A stretch of 18,660 bases of DNA, taken from positions 1 through 18,660 of the forward strand of contig CAKQHB010000038.1 in NCBI GenBank assembly GCA_934234215.1, in the 5' to 3' direction. The DNA comes from an uncultured Cuneatibacter sp. (GTDB taxonomy: Bacteria > Bacillota > Clostridia > Lachnospirales > Lachnospiraceae). A program made the position numbers and the translations under genes. The notes under the pieces were generated by a model, which worked only from the letters and a program-made list of their open reading frames with translations, did not search any database and was not told the DNA's origin. Each line of letters starts with the position of its first letter. Position 1 is the first letter of the stretch. Shown here piece by piece: positions 1-7,306 of this stretch.

Positions 1-62
1 CAGAGGTGGAAGTGCAGTAATGCATGGAGCTGACTGTTACTAATCGGTCGAGGGCTTGACCG
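1..62 (+). rRNA. 23S ribosomal RNA, 3' end (partial)
   Basis: The first ~62 bases match the conserved 3' end of bacterial 23S rRNA: a GGAGCTGACTG block, then TACTAAT, then GGTCGAGGGCTTGACC, which closes helix 1 with the 5' end of the molecule. The rest of the gene lies left of the window. The downstream trailer, with GTGTGCAGTTTTGAGAGAACA at about 98-116, resembles rRNA spacers of Lachnospiraceae. The exact mature 3' end is uncertain by a few bases. No 5S rRNA follows before the terminator. Confidence 0.93.
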
Positions 63-125
63 AAAGAAAAGATGGAAAATGGAAAGTAGATCTTGCGTGT
101 GCAGTTTTGAGAGAACATGGAAGAG

Positions 126-160
126 AAGCCAGGAGCGAATTGCTTCTGGCTTTTTTGTTT
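126..160 (+). terminator. Intrinsic terminator of the rRNA operon
   Basis: A 10-bp stem pairs AGCCAGGAGC (127-136) with GCTTCTGGCT (142-151), with one G-U pair and a GAATT loop. It is followed at once by six T, then GTTTT. It lies ~65 bases beyond the 23S 3' end, so the rRNA transcript appears to end here. The rest of the stretch to 355 shows no gene, RNA or repeat that I can support. Confidence 0.85.
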
Positions 161-355
161 TATAGGAAATGCGACGCAATTTTCTATAAAGCAAAAAGCG
201 CTCCGCGGGATGCGCACTTGCGTGAAGCAGGATTCTGTTTTCATTGTATTCAGAAAAAAACAGCGGCCGGAGCATATACCGAATATCAAAAAACGGTTCT
301 GCCCTGACAGCTGTTTATTTTTACTCACGCTATAGGTCTAGGATTTAAAGAAGGT

Positions 356-616
356 TTATTCCGCATCAAAGTCTACATGATAGACTTGATCGCCGTCATG
401 GATATCGACGTAGTGTAAGTCGAATTCATGCTCTAGGATGTCCATGTTTCCCTGATAGAACAAAGTGTCACTCTTTTTGATCAGAAAGACGTACTGTCCC
501 TGTTCCTGCTCGTCCGCTTCGTTGCTGACTTCCTGATAAAATTCTTTTCCGTCGATCGGACCAGGATAGCCGGCATTCCGAATTTTTTCTTCAATCAGTG
601 CATATAACTCATCCAT
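356..616 (-). CDS. Small acidic conserved-looking protein of unknown function (86 aa)
   Basis: This is an 86-residue soluble acidic protein with no signal peptide, no membrane segment and no cysteine. The start is supported by AAAGGAG nine bases upstream of the ATG. It is the last gene of the leftward tyrA-aroA unit, 61 bases after aroA, in the same orientation. The C-terminal part is rich in Asp, His and Tyr (LHYVDIHDGDQVYHVDF), suggesting a small beta-rich domain. I do not recognise a named family. The context suggests co-transcription with aromatic amino acid genes but does not prove a shared function. It is probably a real gene, given the clean ribosome binding site and codon-like composition. 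Confidence 0.72.
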   Translation of the reverse strand: MDELYALIEEKIRNAGYPGPIDGKEFYQEVSNEADEQEQGQYVFLIKKSDTLFYQGNMDILEHEFDLHYVDIHDGDQVYHVDFDAE

Positions 617-677
617 GTTATTGGCTCCTTTCCAGAAAATTTTGTGAAATTCGATTCCAGTAGTTTATGATTCCAAA

Positions 678-1955
678 TTAGTTTTGCAGCATCTCCATGT
701 CCTGATAGTAAGTGGGATAAGAGATATTGACACACTCTGCACCGGTAATCTCAGTTTCGCCGGAGGCAAGTTTTCCGGCGATGGCAAATGTCATGGCGAT
801 GCGATGATCCAGATGACTGTCCACAACAGCGCCGTGCAGCGGGTGTCCCCCCTCGATGATCATACCATCATCTGTGCCTTCTACATGAGCGCCCATTGCG
901 GTGAGGTTGTCAACCATAACCTGAATGCGGTCAGATTCCTTGACTTTCAGCTCGGCAGCATCGCGGATGACGGTGGTGCCCTCTGCAAAGCAAGCCATGA
1001 GAGCGATGACCGGAAGCTCGTCAATCAGAGTCGGGATGATAGCACCCTCGATGGTGGTTGCTTTCAGCTGACTTGTGCGAATCAGCAGATCAGCAACTGG
1101 TTCGCCGCTGACAACACGTTCATTGAGAAGGGTCAGATCCGCACCCATTGCATTGCAGACGGTGACGATACCAGCGCGGGTCGGATTGATGCCCACGTTC
1201 TGAATCAGAATCTCCGAGTTTGGAATGAGAGAACCAGCAGCTAAGAAGTAAGCAGCGGAAGAAATATCGCCGGGAACCGTGATCTCCTGTCCGTACAGTT
1301 CCGAGACAGGGCGAATCGAAGCGGTGGTGCCGGAAGAAGAGATATCAGCGCCAAAGCCCTTTAACATCAGTTCCGTGTGGTTTCGGGAGAGGGTCGGTTC
1401 CGTAACAGCAGTCTCTCCCTCCGCATAAAGACCGGCGAGCAGGATCGCGGATTTGACCTGCGCGGAAGCTACGGGAGATTGGTAGTGAATCCCGTGAAGA
1501 GAGCCGCCCTGAATGTGAAGCGGTGCACAGCCATCGCCGCGCTCGCTGGTGATCTGCGCACCCATCTGCGTCAGCGGTTTGATGATACGTCCCATCGGAC
1601 GCTTCTGAATGGAAGCATCGCCGGTCAGAGTAACAGGGAACTTCTGCCCGGAGAGAATACCGGAAATCAGACGAGTTGTCGTGCCGCTGTTGCCGCAGTC
1701 TAAAACTTCGGTCGGAGTCTGCAGTCCGTGCAAGCCTTTTCCGTGTACAGTGACGATTCCGGCTTCGTTTTCAATATCAATGCCAAGTCTGCGGAAACAG
1801 GAAATCGTGGACAGGCAATCAGCGCCTTGCAGGAATCCCTCCACGCGGGTAATGCCTTTTGCAATAGAACCAAAGAGGACGGCGCGGTGGGAGATGGATT
1901 TATCTCCCGGAACCGTTACGGTACCGCGCAGCCCGGATACAGATGTAAATTTCAT
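678..1955 (-). CDS. aroA: 3-phosphoshikimate 1-carboxyvinyltransferase (EPSP synthase)
   Basis: EPSP synthase joins phosphoenolpyruvate to shikimate 3-phosphate, the sixth step of the shikimate pathway, in the cytoplasm. Family signatures are present in order: GDKSISHR (residues 17-24, substrate-binding Lys19), LDCGNSGTTTRLI, RPMGRIIKPL, SRNHTELML, and the C-terminal DELPVIALMA followed by LKVKESDR. The CGNSGTT form resembles the Bacillus type rather than the enterobacterial one. Length is normal at 425 residues. An in-frame ATG four codons upstream (1967) gives 429 residues but has no ribosome binding site. The chosen ATG has GGAG six bases before it, formed by the first codons of the longer reading. 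It follows tyrA by 25 bases in the same leftward operon. Confidence 0.95.
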   Translation of the reverse strand: MKFTSVSGLRGTVTVPGDKSISHRAVLFGSIAKGITRVEGFLQGADCLSTISCFRRLGIDIENEAGIVTVHGKGLHGLQTPTEVLDCGNSGTTTRLISGILSGQKFPVTLTGDASIQKRPMGRIIKPLTQMGAQITSERGDGCAPLHIQGGSLHGIHYQSPVASAQVKSAILLAGLYAEGETAVTEPTLSRNHTELMLKGFGADISSSGTTASIRPVSELYGQEITVPGDISSAAYFLAAGSLIPNSEILIQNVGINPTRAGIVTVCNAMGADLTLLNERVVSGEPVADLLIRTSQLKATTIEGAIIPTLIDELPVIALMACFAEGTTVIRDAAELKVKESDRIQVMVDNLTAMGAHVEGTDDGMIIEGGHPLHGAVVDSHLDHRIAMTFAIAGKLASGETEITGAECVNISYPTYYQDMEMLQN

Positions 1956-1980
1956 AAGCTTCTCCATTCTGATAGAAAGA

Positions 1981-3081
1981 TTAGTGCCGTACAGAGACGG
2001 AATGACCGAGAGACTTTAAGACCGTCTCTGCAGTGGAAGCAGACAGCTCATCGTAAAACTCTACGCGGAGAGCGCCCTGCTCAAATTCGCGATTATGTAC
2101 AATCGTGATATTCTTAATGCTGATATGCTGCTCGGAGAGCTGCGTTGTAACGCGGGCAATGGCGCCTGTCTCATCGCGAATGTCGCAGTAAAGCACATAA
2201 TCCCGTGGAAGGGATCCTTTTGCAGATGCGGGAATGGAATCCCGGTACAGACGAGCCTGGTCGAAAAATTCATAGATCGAATCGCCATCCCTCTCCTGAA
2301 GAAGCTGCTCCATCTGCTGCAGTTTTTCAATGTAGTGGTGCAGCACCGTGAGAATATTTTCTTTGTTTGCAGTACAGATTTCTTGCCACATAATGGGAGA
2401 GGAGGAGGCAATGCGGGTGATATCCTTGAAACCACCGGCTGCAAGGCGCTTCATCCACTGCTTTTCCCCGTCTTCTTCATGAACCAGATTGACAAGTCCG
2501 GCTGCAATGATGTGAGGAACGTGGCTGATCGCCGCGGTGATGTAATCATGCTCTTCATAGTTCAGCGTGACGGTCAGTGCGCCGCAGGAACGAACCAGTT
2601 CGTTCAGTAACTGGAGTTTTTTCAGATCCGTCTCCGGGAAAGGAGTCAGAATGTAATAGGCATTTTCCAAAAGAAAATCGGTGGAATAGGCATAACCGAA
2701 CTTCTCAGAGCCGGTCATCGGATGTCCGCCGATAAACTGTTGCTGCAGTCCAAGCTCCTTCGCATGCTCATGGATCATTGTCTTGGTGCTGCCGACATCG
2801 CTGATGATCACATCGGAGTTGACAAGAGGCGCAAGCTTTTCGAGGTAGTGAGCGTTCTGCTCAACCGGTGCACAGAGAAAAATGACATCACAGGACGAAA
2901 ATCGGGAATCAATGTCGTCCCAGATGTCATCGAGAATGCCATCCTGCAGTGCCGGCTCGATGCTGCTGCGTCTGTGATTGTACGCATAAATGGTATGCTG
3001 GGGAAAAGACTTTCGGATACCCTTTGCGAGGGAGCCGCCGATGAGACCAAGCCCCAGAAAACCAATCGTCAAATGTTCCAT
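1981..3081 (-). CDS. tyrA: Prephenate dehydrogenase with C-terminal ACT domain
   Basis: TyrA oxidatively decarboxylates prephenate to 4-hydroxyphenylpyruvate, committing chorismate to tyrosine. The protein has 366 residues. An N-terminal Rossmann motif GLGLIGG occupies residues 10-16, GGHPMTGSEKFG is the family's conserved active-site His segment, and a helical dimerisation domain follows. The last ~75 residues (DYVLYCDIRDETGAIARV onward) form an ACT domain, which usually gives feedback inhibition by tyrosine. The reading frame stays open upstream to 3186, but that extension would cross the promoter. The chosen ATG has AGGAG nine bases upstream. It is the first gene of the tyrA-aroA-small protein operon. 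Confidence 0.95.
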   Translation of the reverse strand: MEHLTIGFLGLGLIGGSLAKGIRKSFPQHTIYAYNHRRSSIEPALQDGILDDIWDDIDSRFSSCDVIFLCAPVEQNAHYLEKLAPLVNSDVIISDVGSTKTMIHEHAKELGLQQQFIGGHPMTGSEKFGYAYSTDFLLENAYYILTPFPETDLKKLQLLNELVRSCGALTVTLNYEEHDYITAAISHVPHIIAAGLVNLVHEEDGEKQWMKRLAAGGFKDITRIASSSPIMWQEICTANKENILTVLHHYIEKLQQMEQLLQERDGDSIYEFFDQARLYRDSIPASAKGSLPRDYVLYCDIRDETGAIARVTTQLSEQHISIKNITIVHNREFEQGALRVEFYDELSASTAETVLKSLGHSVSVRH

Positions 3082-3126
3082 AATGGGTTTCTCCTGATAT
3101 TCTACAATTATTATATAGAAAGAAGT

Positions 3127-3148
3127 CGATCCCAAACGGACAGGATCG
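3127..3148 (-). promoter_or_regulatory. Dyad in the tyrA leader (possible operator or leader hairpin)
   Basis: CGATCC (3127-3132) and GGATCG (3143-3148) form a perfect 6-bp inverted repeat around a 10-base loop. It lies just inside the predicted 5' end of the tyrA mRNA. No T-box or other known leader RNA was recognised. A DNA operator or a 5' stabilising hairpin are both possible. Confidence 0.35.
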
Positions 3149-3157
3149 CGTGTATTT

Positions 3158-3186
3158 ATTGTAATACAAAGGGAAAAAGGTGTCAA
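3158..3186 (-). promoter_or_regulatory. Sigma-A promoter of the tyrA-aroA operon
   Basis: On the minus strand, TTGACA (3181-3186) and TACAAT (3158-3163) are separated by exactly 17 bases. The -35 box is perfect and the -10 box is one base from consensus. Transcription should start near 3151, leaving a leader of ~70 bases before tyrA. Confidence 0.82.
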
Positions 3187-3363
3187 CGCTTTTACACTTT
3201 AAAGCACTGAACACCAAGCAAAATACGACAAATGGCAGAATACATGAGGTCGGAAAAAGCAAAAAAGTGGTCAGAAAAAGTCAATATATTAACAATGCAC
3301 AAAAAATAAACAAATAGTAAAGAAAATATCAAGCATTTCTATAGAAAATATGAACAAAATGTG

Positions 3364-3392
3364 TTGACAAGGTGAAGGGTCATGGTTATAAT
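3364..3392 (+). promoter_or_regulatory. Perfect-consensus sigma-A promoter of the transport operon
   Basis: TTGACA (3364-3369) and TATAAT (3387-3392) are separated by exactly 17 bases, with no mismatch to consensus. The ~60 bases upstream are AT-rich and could act as an UP element. A promoter this strong normally needs repression, which fits the dyad directly downstream. The predicted start point is near 3399. Confidence 0.92.
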
Positions 3393-3396
3393 ATCA

Positions 3397-3415
3397 GTAT
3401 ACTAATATACAAGTT
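3397..3415 (+). promoter_or_regulatory. Candidate repressor operator over the transport-operon start point
   Basis: GTATACTAATATAC (3397-3410) is an inverted repeat, GTATA / TATAC around CTAA, covering the predicted start point. Read on the minus strand, 3402-3415 is AACTTGTATATTAG, which differs at one position from 9054-9067 upstream of the first oxidoreductase. A GTATAC core is typical of operators of UxuR/ExuR-type GntR proteins, and a GntR/FCD regulator is encoded at 11533. The regulator-site pairing is inferred. Confidence 0.6.
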
Positions 3416-3462
3416 AAGAGCGCAGGAGCGCACAAAACAGAAACTGAAGGGAGTGTAGTAAC

Positions 3463-4431
3463 ATGTCCAAGAAAAAAATGGCAACTGCCAGTCCCGGTGG
3501 ATCCGTTGCAGTTGGACGGAAGAATAAGAGGGGCTTCTTTGGAACGATTTGGCGGTACAAATGGTTGTACCTGATGCTGTTACCGGTTCTCGTATATTTC
3601 GCAGTATTTAAATACGCACCTATGTACGGTATCATAATGGCATTCCAGGATTACAACGTATTCAAAGGTATCTTTGGCAGTGAGTTCGTTGGTTTCACCG
3701 TATTCCAGAAGGTATTTGCAAACCCGAACTTCTGGAGCTCCATCAAGAACACACTGGTGCTGAACTTACTGACTTTGGCAGTAAACTTCCCACTGACGAT
3801 TATCGTGTCCCTGATGCTGAATGAGATTCGTGCGATGAAGTTTAAGAAGGTAACACAGTCTGTTCTGTACCTGCCTCACTTTATTTCCTGGGTAGTAGTT
3901 GCTGGTATTGCTACAGACCTGTTTACACAGAATGGCGGTACCGTAAATGTACTTTTGGAGATGGTTGGTATTAGTCCGAAGCCTTTCCTGAGCAGTAATG
4001 GATGGTGGACGATGATGTACGTCATCTGTAACGTATGGAAAGAGATCGGATGGGGAACCATCATTTATCTGGCAGCTCTGACCGGTATTGACGAGAGCTT
4101 GTACGAGGCGGCTTACCTGGATGGTGCAACCCGCATGAAGAGAATCATCTACATCACCTTGCCTCTGATCAAGGGTACCGTCGTTACGATGTTGATCCTG
4201 CAGATTTCCAAGATGATGTCCATCGGACTGGATGCTCCGTTGCTGTTAGGTAATGACGCAGTTATGAGCGTATCCGAAGTTATTTCTACATATGTATATC
4301 GACTTGGTATTGTCCGTGCGGACTATGCACAGTCTACCGCGATTGGTCTGTTCCAGTCCGTTGTCAATATCATTATCTTAGTAGCCGCTGACCGGTTCGC
4401 AAAGGCAATCGGCGAAGACGGTATTATTTAA
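3463..4431 (+). CDS. Carbohydrate ABC transporter permease, LplB/YteP type
   Basis: This is one of two inner-membrane subunits of a binding-protein-dependent sugar importer. The 322-residue protein has a basic cytoplasmic N-terminus (residues 1-30), a first membrane segment at about 31-50 and several more hydrophobic helices. The EAA loop, EAAYLDGA (215-222) followed by a conserved LP about 15 residues on, docks to the ATPase. The N-terminal YKWLYLMLLPVLVYFAVFKYAPMYG pattern is typical of the LplB/YteP group, whose characterised members import oligogalacturonides, rhamnogalacturonan pieces or aldouronates. The start has GAAGGGAG about nine bases upstream. It is the first gene after the promoter at 3364. 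No ATPase gene accompanies it, as is usual where a shared MsmX-type ATPase serves. Substrate is inferred from context. Confidence 0.92.
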   Translation: MSKKKMATASPGGSVAVGRKNKRGFFGTIWRYKWLYLMLLPVLVYFAVFKYAPMYGIIMAFQDYNVFKGIFGSEFVGFTVFQKVFANPNFWSSIKNTLVLNLLTLAVNFPLTIIVSLMLNEIRAMKFKKVTQSVLYLPHFISWVVVAGIATDLFTQNGGTVNVLLEMVGISPKPFLSSNGWWTMMYVICNVWKEIGWGTIIYLAALTGIDESLYEAAYLDGATRMKRIIYITLPLIKGTVVTMLILQISKMMSIGLDAPLLLGNDAVMSVSEVISTYVYRLGIVRADYAQSTAIGLFQSVVNIIILVAADRFAKAIGEDGII

Positions 4432-4448
4432 GGAAGGAGGGAAAGAAA

Positions 4449-5366
4449 ATGGCAAGTGAAGCAAAGAAAAAGAAAAAAGCAGAAGCAGCCTCCACAGGCG
4501 TAAAGCAGAAATTCACAATCTTTGATGTGATTATGTATTTTCTGATCACGGTACTGGCAATCATCTGTCTGTATCCGTTCCTGAACGTACTGGCAATTTC
4601 CCTCAGTGGTTACAATGCCGTACTTAGTAACAGTGTCTTCTTTATTCCGAAAGATGTCACCGTTGCAGCTTATCAGAACATTATTGCAAGACCTCAGATC
4701 TGGGAAGCAATGGGTACGACTGTAATCGTTACTGTATCCGGAACCGCAATCGGTCTGGTTCTGACTACCGCAGCAGCGTATGCATTGTCCAGAAACTACC
4801 TGCCCGGCAGAAAGGTGTTCTCCGGATTGATCCTGTTCACCATGTATTTCTCCGGTGGTATTATCCCGACATTCTTAGTTGTTAAGGGCGTTGGCATGTT
4901 CGATACTTTGTGGGCTCTGTTCGTTCCGCAGGCAGTCAACGTATTCAACTTTGTAATTATGAGATCCTTCTTCCGTGAACTTCCGATCGAGCTGGAAGAA
5001 GCAGCAGAGATCGATGGCGCAAACGAGATGCAGACCCTGTTCAAGATCGTCCTGCCTCTGTCCGTTCCGATCATCGCAACGATCGGTTTGTTCTACGCAG
5101 TACAGTACTGGAATGATTATTTCCAGGCATTGATCTACATCAATGATTCTTCGAAGTATACCTTACAGCTTCGTTTACGTTCTCTGTTGTTTGATTCCGT
5201 TCTGAATTCCGACGGTGCAAACGCAGAGGGTATTGGTACGCAGGTTATGACCCGTTCTTTGAAGATGGCATCAATTATGGTATCTACGATTCCGATTCTG
5301 CTGGTATATCCTTGGCTGCAGAAGTACTTCGTAAAGGGTGTTATGCTTGGATCTGTAAAGGGCTGA
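4449..5366 (+). CDS. Carbohydrate ABC transporter permease, LplC/YtcP type
   Basis: This is the second membrane subunit, pairing with the permease 17 bases upstream. The 305-residue protein has a Lys/Ala-rich N-terminal tail (1-22), then IFDVIMYFLITVLAIICLYPF as the first membrane helix, characteristic of the YtcP/LplC group. The ATPase-contacting EAA loop is EEAAEIDGA (183-191), followed by KIVLPLSVPI. The C-terminus, LQKYFVKGVMLGSVKG, matches the usual end of this family. An AAGGAGGG ribosome binding site sits eight bases before the ATG. Expression must be tightly coupled with the first permease. A 121-base gap separates it from the binding-protein gene. Confidence 0.93.
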   Translation: MASEAKKKKKAEAASTGVKQKFTIFDVIMYFLITVLAIICLYPFLNVLAISLSGYNAVLSNSVFFIPKDVTVAAYQNIIARPQIWEAMGTTVIVTVSGTAIGLVLTTAAAYALSRNYLPGRKVFSGLILFTMYFSGGIIPTFLVVKGVGMFDTLWALFVPQAVNVFNFVIMRSFFRELPIELEEAAEIDGANEMQTLFKIVLPLSVPIIATIGLFYAVQYWNDYFQALIYINDSSKYTLQLRLRSLLFDSVLNSDGANAEGIGTQVMTRSLKMASIMVSTIPILLVYPWLQKYFVKGVMLGSVKG

Positions 5367-5487
5367 GGACAGCTTTTGACAGTTGATAGGTTTCAAAAAG
5401 AATATTTATCAGAGCCGGGTTTACAAAATGTGCTTTGATATTTATGAGATGAAGTGGCAAAAAAACAAACAAAAAGGAGATGTAGCA

Positions 5488-7158
5488 ATGAAAAGACGTT
5501 TGGTTGCTGGCCTGATGGCAGCGATGATGATGATGTCTTTTGCAGCGTGTGGCGGCAAGGGCGGCGACACGCCTGCAAACACGGGGGAGAGCAAGGGTGA
5601 TACACAGGCTGAGTCCGATAGCGAGGGCGGCAGCAAGTATCAGACTACCTATGGTTCCAAACAGTTTGATGATGTAACGATTCAGGTAGAGCTTTTTGAT
5701 CGTTCTAATGCACCGGAAGGTTCGACTATCACGGACAACAGATGGACAAAGTATTGCCAGGATGCCATGAAGGAAGTTGGTATCAACCTGGAATTTGTAG
5801 CAGTTCCCCGTTCCGATGAAGTTACAAAGATGCAGACGATGATGTCTTCCGGTACTGCACCGACATTAACTCTTACATATAACTATACTTATGCAAGAGA
5901 TTATTACAAGGATGGCGGTATCTGGGATCTGTCAGAGTTTGTAGATGGTGAAGATCAGGCACAGAACCTGAAAAAGTATATTGGTGACAACTGCCTGAGC
6001 TTAGGTCGCAATTCAGATGGTAATCTGTTTGGTATTGTTGCAAGACGTGCTACCACTGCTATGAGCGATATCTTTATCCGTCAGGACTGGCTGGACAAGT
6101 TAGGTCTGGAAACACCTTCTACTGTAGATGAGTATTACACTGCTATCGAGAAGATGGTGAAGGAAAATCCGGAAGGAAACTCCGGCGTGATCGGTATCGT
6201 GCCGAGTGGTGTTGACTCTAACACAACTGCAGGTTATCGTAATGTCATTGCAATGGCATTTATGAAGAATGTAGCCGATGAAGAAAAAATGGCTGTTGGT
6301 GAGGGCTTTGAGTTTTATGCAGATGAGGGATATCGTGAGTACATGAGATTCCTGAACAAGTGCTACAACAATGGTCTGATGAACCAGGAATTCTACGCAC
6401 AGACCACAGAGCAGATGCAGTCTTACTTCGTAAATGGTCAGCTGGGTACTTTTGAATCTAACGTAGGCTATAACGTAGACATTCTTCGCGGCAGCCTGCT
6501 GCAGACTCTGAAAGAGAAGAATCCGGATGCTGAATTTATTGCAATGCCGATGCTCAAGAATGAAAACAATGGTGAGCGTTACAGTGCAGTATACGGCGAA
6601 GGTGGTTTGATCGCATTTGTTCCGAAGACCTTTAGTGAAGAGCAGGTAGAGGCAGCGGTTACTTATCTTGACTGGCTGTCCACCGAAGAAGGCGGTTTTG
6701 CAATCTATCACGGTATCGAGGGCGAGCACTTCGAGTACAATGAAGATGGTGTTCCGATCGCAAAGGATGCTGATTACAACCAGAAGGATAAGGACTGGAT
6801 CCGTACTGACCTGTTCTTAGTTGGTAACCAGGGATATTTCGAAAGCGTAGATGCATTCAATGCAAATATCGCAGCAGATAACCCCGGGTATGAAGACTAT
6901 ACATTACAGGATTATGAACTGTCTGTTGGAGATGTAGCTGTACAGTCTGCACAGTACATGTATGCTCCGGATAGTCAGGCTGATACACAGACTGATCTGG
7001 CACTGTTAAGATCCGAATATCAGACAAAGGTTATCACCTGTGCAGAAGCTGATTTTGATGCAACCTATGATGCATGGTTACAGGCAGCAAAGAATGCCGG
7101 TATCGAGCAGGTTCTGGAAGATCGCCAGGCGGTTTATGATGAAGTAAAGGGTAACTAA
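5488..7158 (+). CDS. Extracellular solute-binding lipoprotein, copy 1
   Basis: This is the substrate-binding component of the ABC importer, anchored outside the cell. The 556-residue protein starts with MKRR, a hydrophobic stretch and a lipobox ending SFAAC, so Cys21 is the likely lipidated residue. A low-complexity Gly/Ser/Glu linker follows to about residue 50, then the family fold, long like other LplA-type binding proteins of oligo-uronide transporters. The open frame extends 35 codons upstream, but AAAAGGAG lies seven to eight bases before this ATG and the extension lacks a signal sequence. The gap before it (5367-5487) has a TTGACA but no convincing -10. It is roughly four-fifths identical by eye to the next gene, with differences clustered in two places (about nt 6196-6300 and 6547-6620). 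Confidence 0.93.
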   Translation: MKRRLVAGLMAAMMMMSFAACGGKGGDTPANTGESKGDTQAESDSEGGSKYQTTYGSKQFDDVTIQVELFDRSNAPEGSTITDNRWTKYCQDAMKEVGINLEFVAVPRSDEVTKMQTMMSSGTAPTLTLTYNYTYARDYYKDGGIWDLSEFVDGEDQAQNLKKYIGDNCLSLGRNSDGNLFGIVARRATTAMSDIFIRQDWLDKLGLETPSTVDEYYTAIEKMVKENPEGNSGVIGIVPSGVDSNTTAGYRNVIAMAFMKNVADEEKMAVGEGFEFYADEGYREYMRFLNKCYNNGLMNQEFYAQTTEQMQSYFVNGQLGTFESNVGYNVDILRGSLLQTLKEKNPDAEFIAMPMLKNENNGERYSAVYGEGGLIAFVPKTFSEEQVEAAVTYLDWLSTEEGGFAIYHGIEGEHFEYNEDGVPIAKDADYNQKDKDWIRTDLFLVGNQGYFESVDAFNANIAADNPGYEDYTLQDYELSVGDVAVQSAQYMYAPDSQADTQTDLALLRSEYQTKVITCAEADFDATYDAWLQAAKNAGIEQVLEDRQAVYDEVKGN

Positions 7159-7210
7159 AAAGTTTTAAATTGATGTGAACTGCCATTTCATCAGTCAATG
7201 AAAATTCAAA

Positions 7211-7240
7211 GAGGCACGATGCTTGTTATGGTCGTGCCTC
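7211..7240 (+). other. Intercistronic hairpin between the two binding-protein genes
   Basis: GAGGCACGA (7211-7219) pairs perfectly with TCGTGCCTC (7232-7240) around a 12-base loop. No T-tract follows, so it is not a typical terminator. Such hairpins after binding-protein genes often protect the upstream mRNA from 3' decay, which would let copy 1 be made in excess. That role is inferred. Confidence 0.6.
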
Positions 7241-7306
7241 AAACCTTCAGAGGACTGGGATACTAGTGTGCAGCAAACATAGATGAAAAAGGGAGGATGT
7301 AACAAA

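Larger units (their letters stand above)
3082..3462. other. Divergent intergenic regulatory region between tyrA and the transport operon
   Basis: This 381-base gene-free stretch separates the leftward tyrA unit from the rightward ABC operon. It carries the tyrA promoter (3158-3186), a dyad in the tyrA leader (3127-3148), an AT-rich zone (about 3250-3363) with a repeated GTCRGAAAAAG element, the transporter promoter (3364-3392) and a dyad over its start point (3397-3410). I see no small gene in it. Confidence 0.8.

Noticed and set aside
56..307. 83-codon frame starting in the 23S rRNA end
   Set aside because: It runs through the rRNA 3' end and the terminator hairpin and has no ribosome binding site.
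684..1244. 186-codon open frame on the plus strand inside aroA
   Set aside because: It is fully antisense to a well-supported enzyme and has no recognisable domain or start signal.
3082..3186. 35-codon N-terminal extension of TyrA
   Set aside because: It would start at the -35 box of the tyrA promoter. The ATG at 3081 has a good ribosome binding site and gives the standard N-terminus.
3181..3194. Possible catabolite-response (CcpA) site, TGTCAACGCTTTTA
   Set aside because: It matches the consensus loosely, with two mismatches, and half of it is simply the tyrA -35 box. Catabolite control of tyrA would be odd.
5376..5405. Possible internal promoter before the first binding-protein gene (TTGACA at 5376-5381)
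   Set aside because: The -35 is perfect, but the best -10 at a usable distance (GAATAT) matches only three of six positions, so it was not listed as a feature.
5383..5487. 35-codon N-terminal extension of the first binding protein
   Set aside because: The extension would bury the signal peptide and lipobox. The strong ribosome binding site is at 5473-5480, before the MKRR start shared with the second copy.
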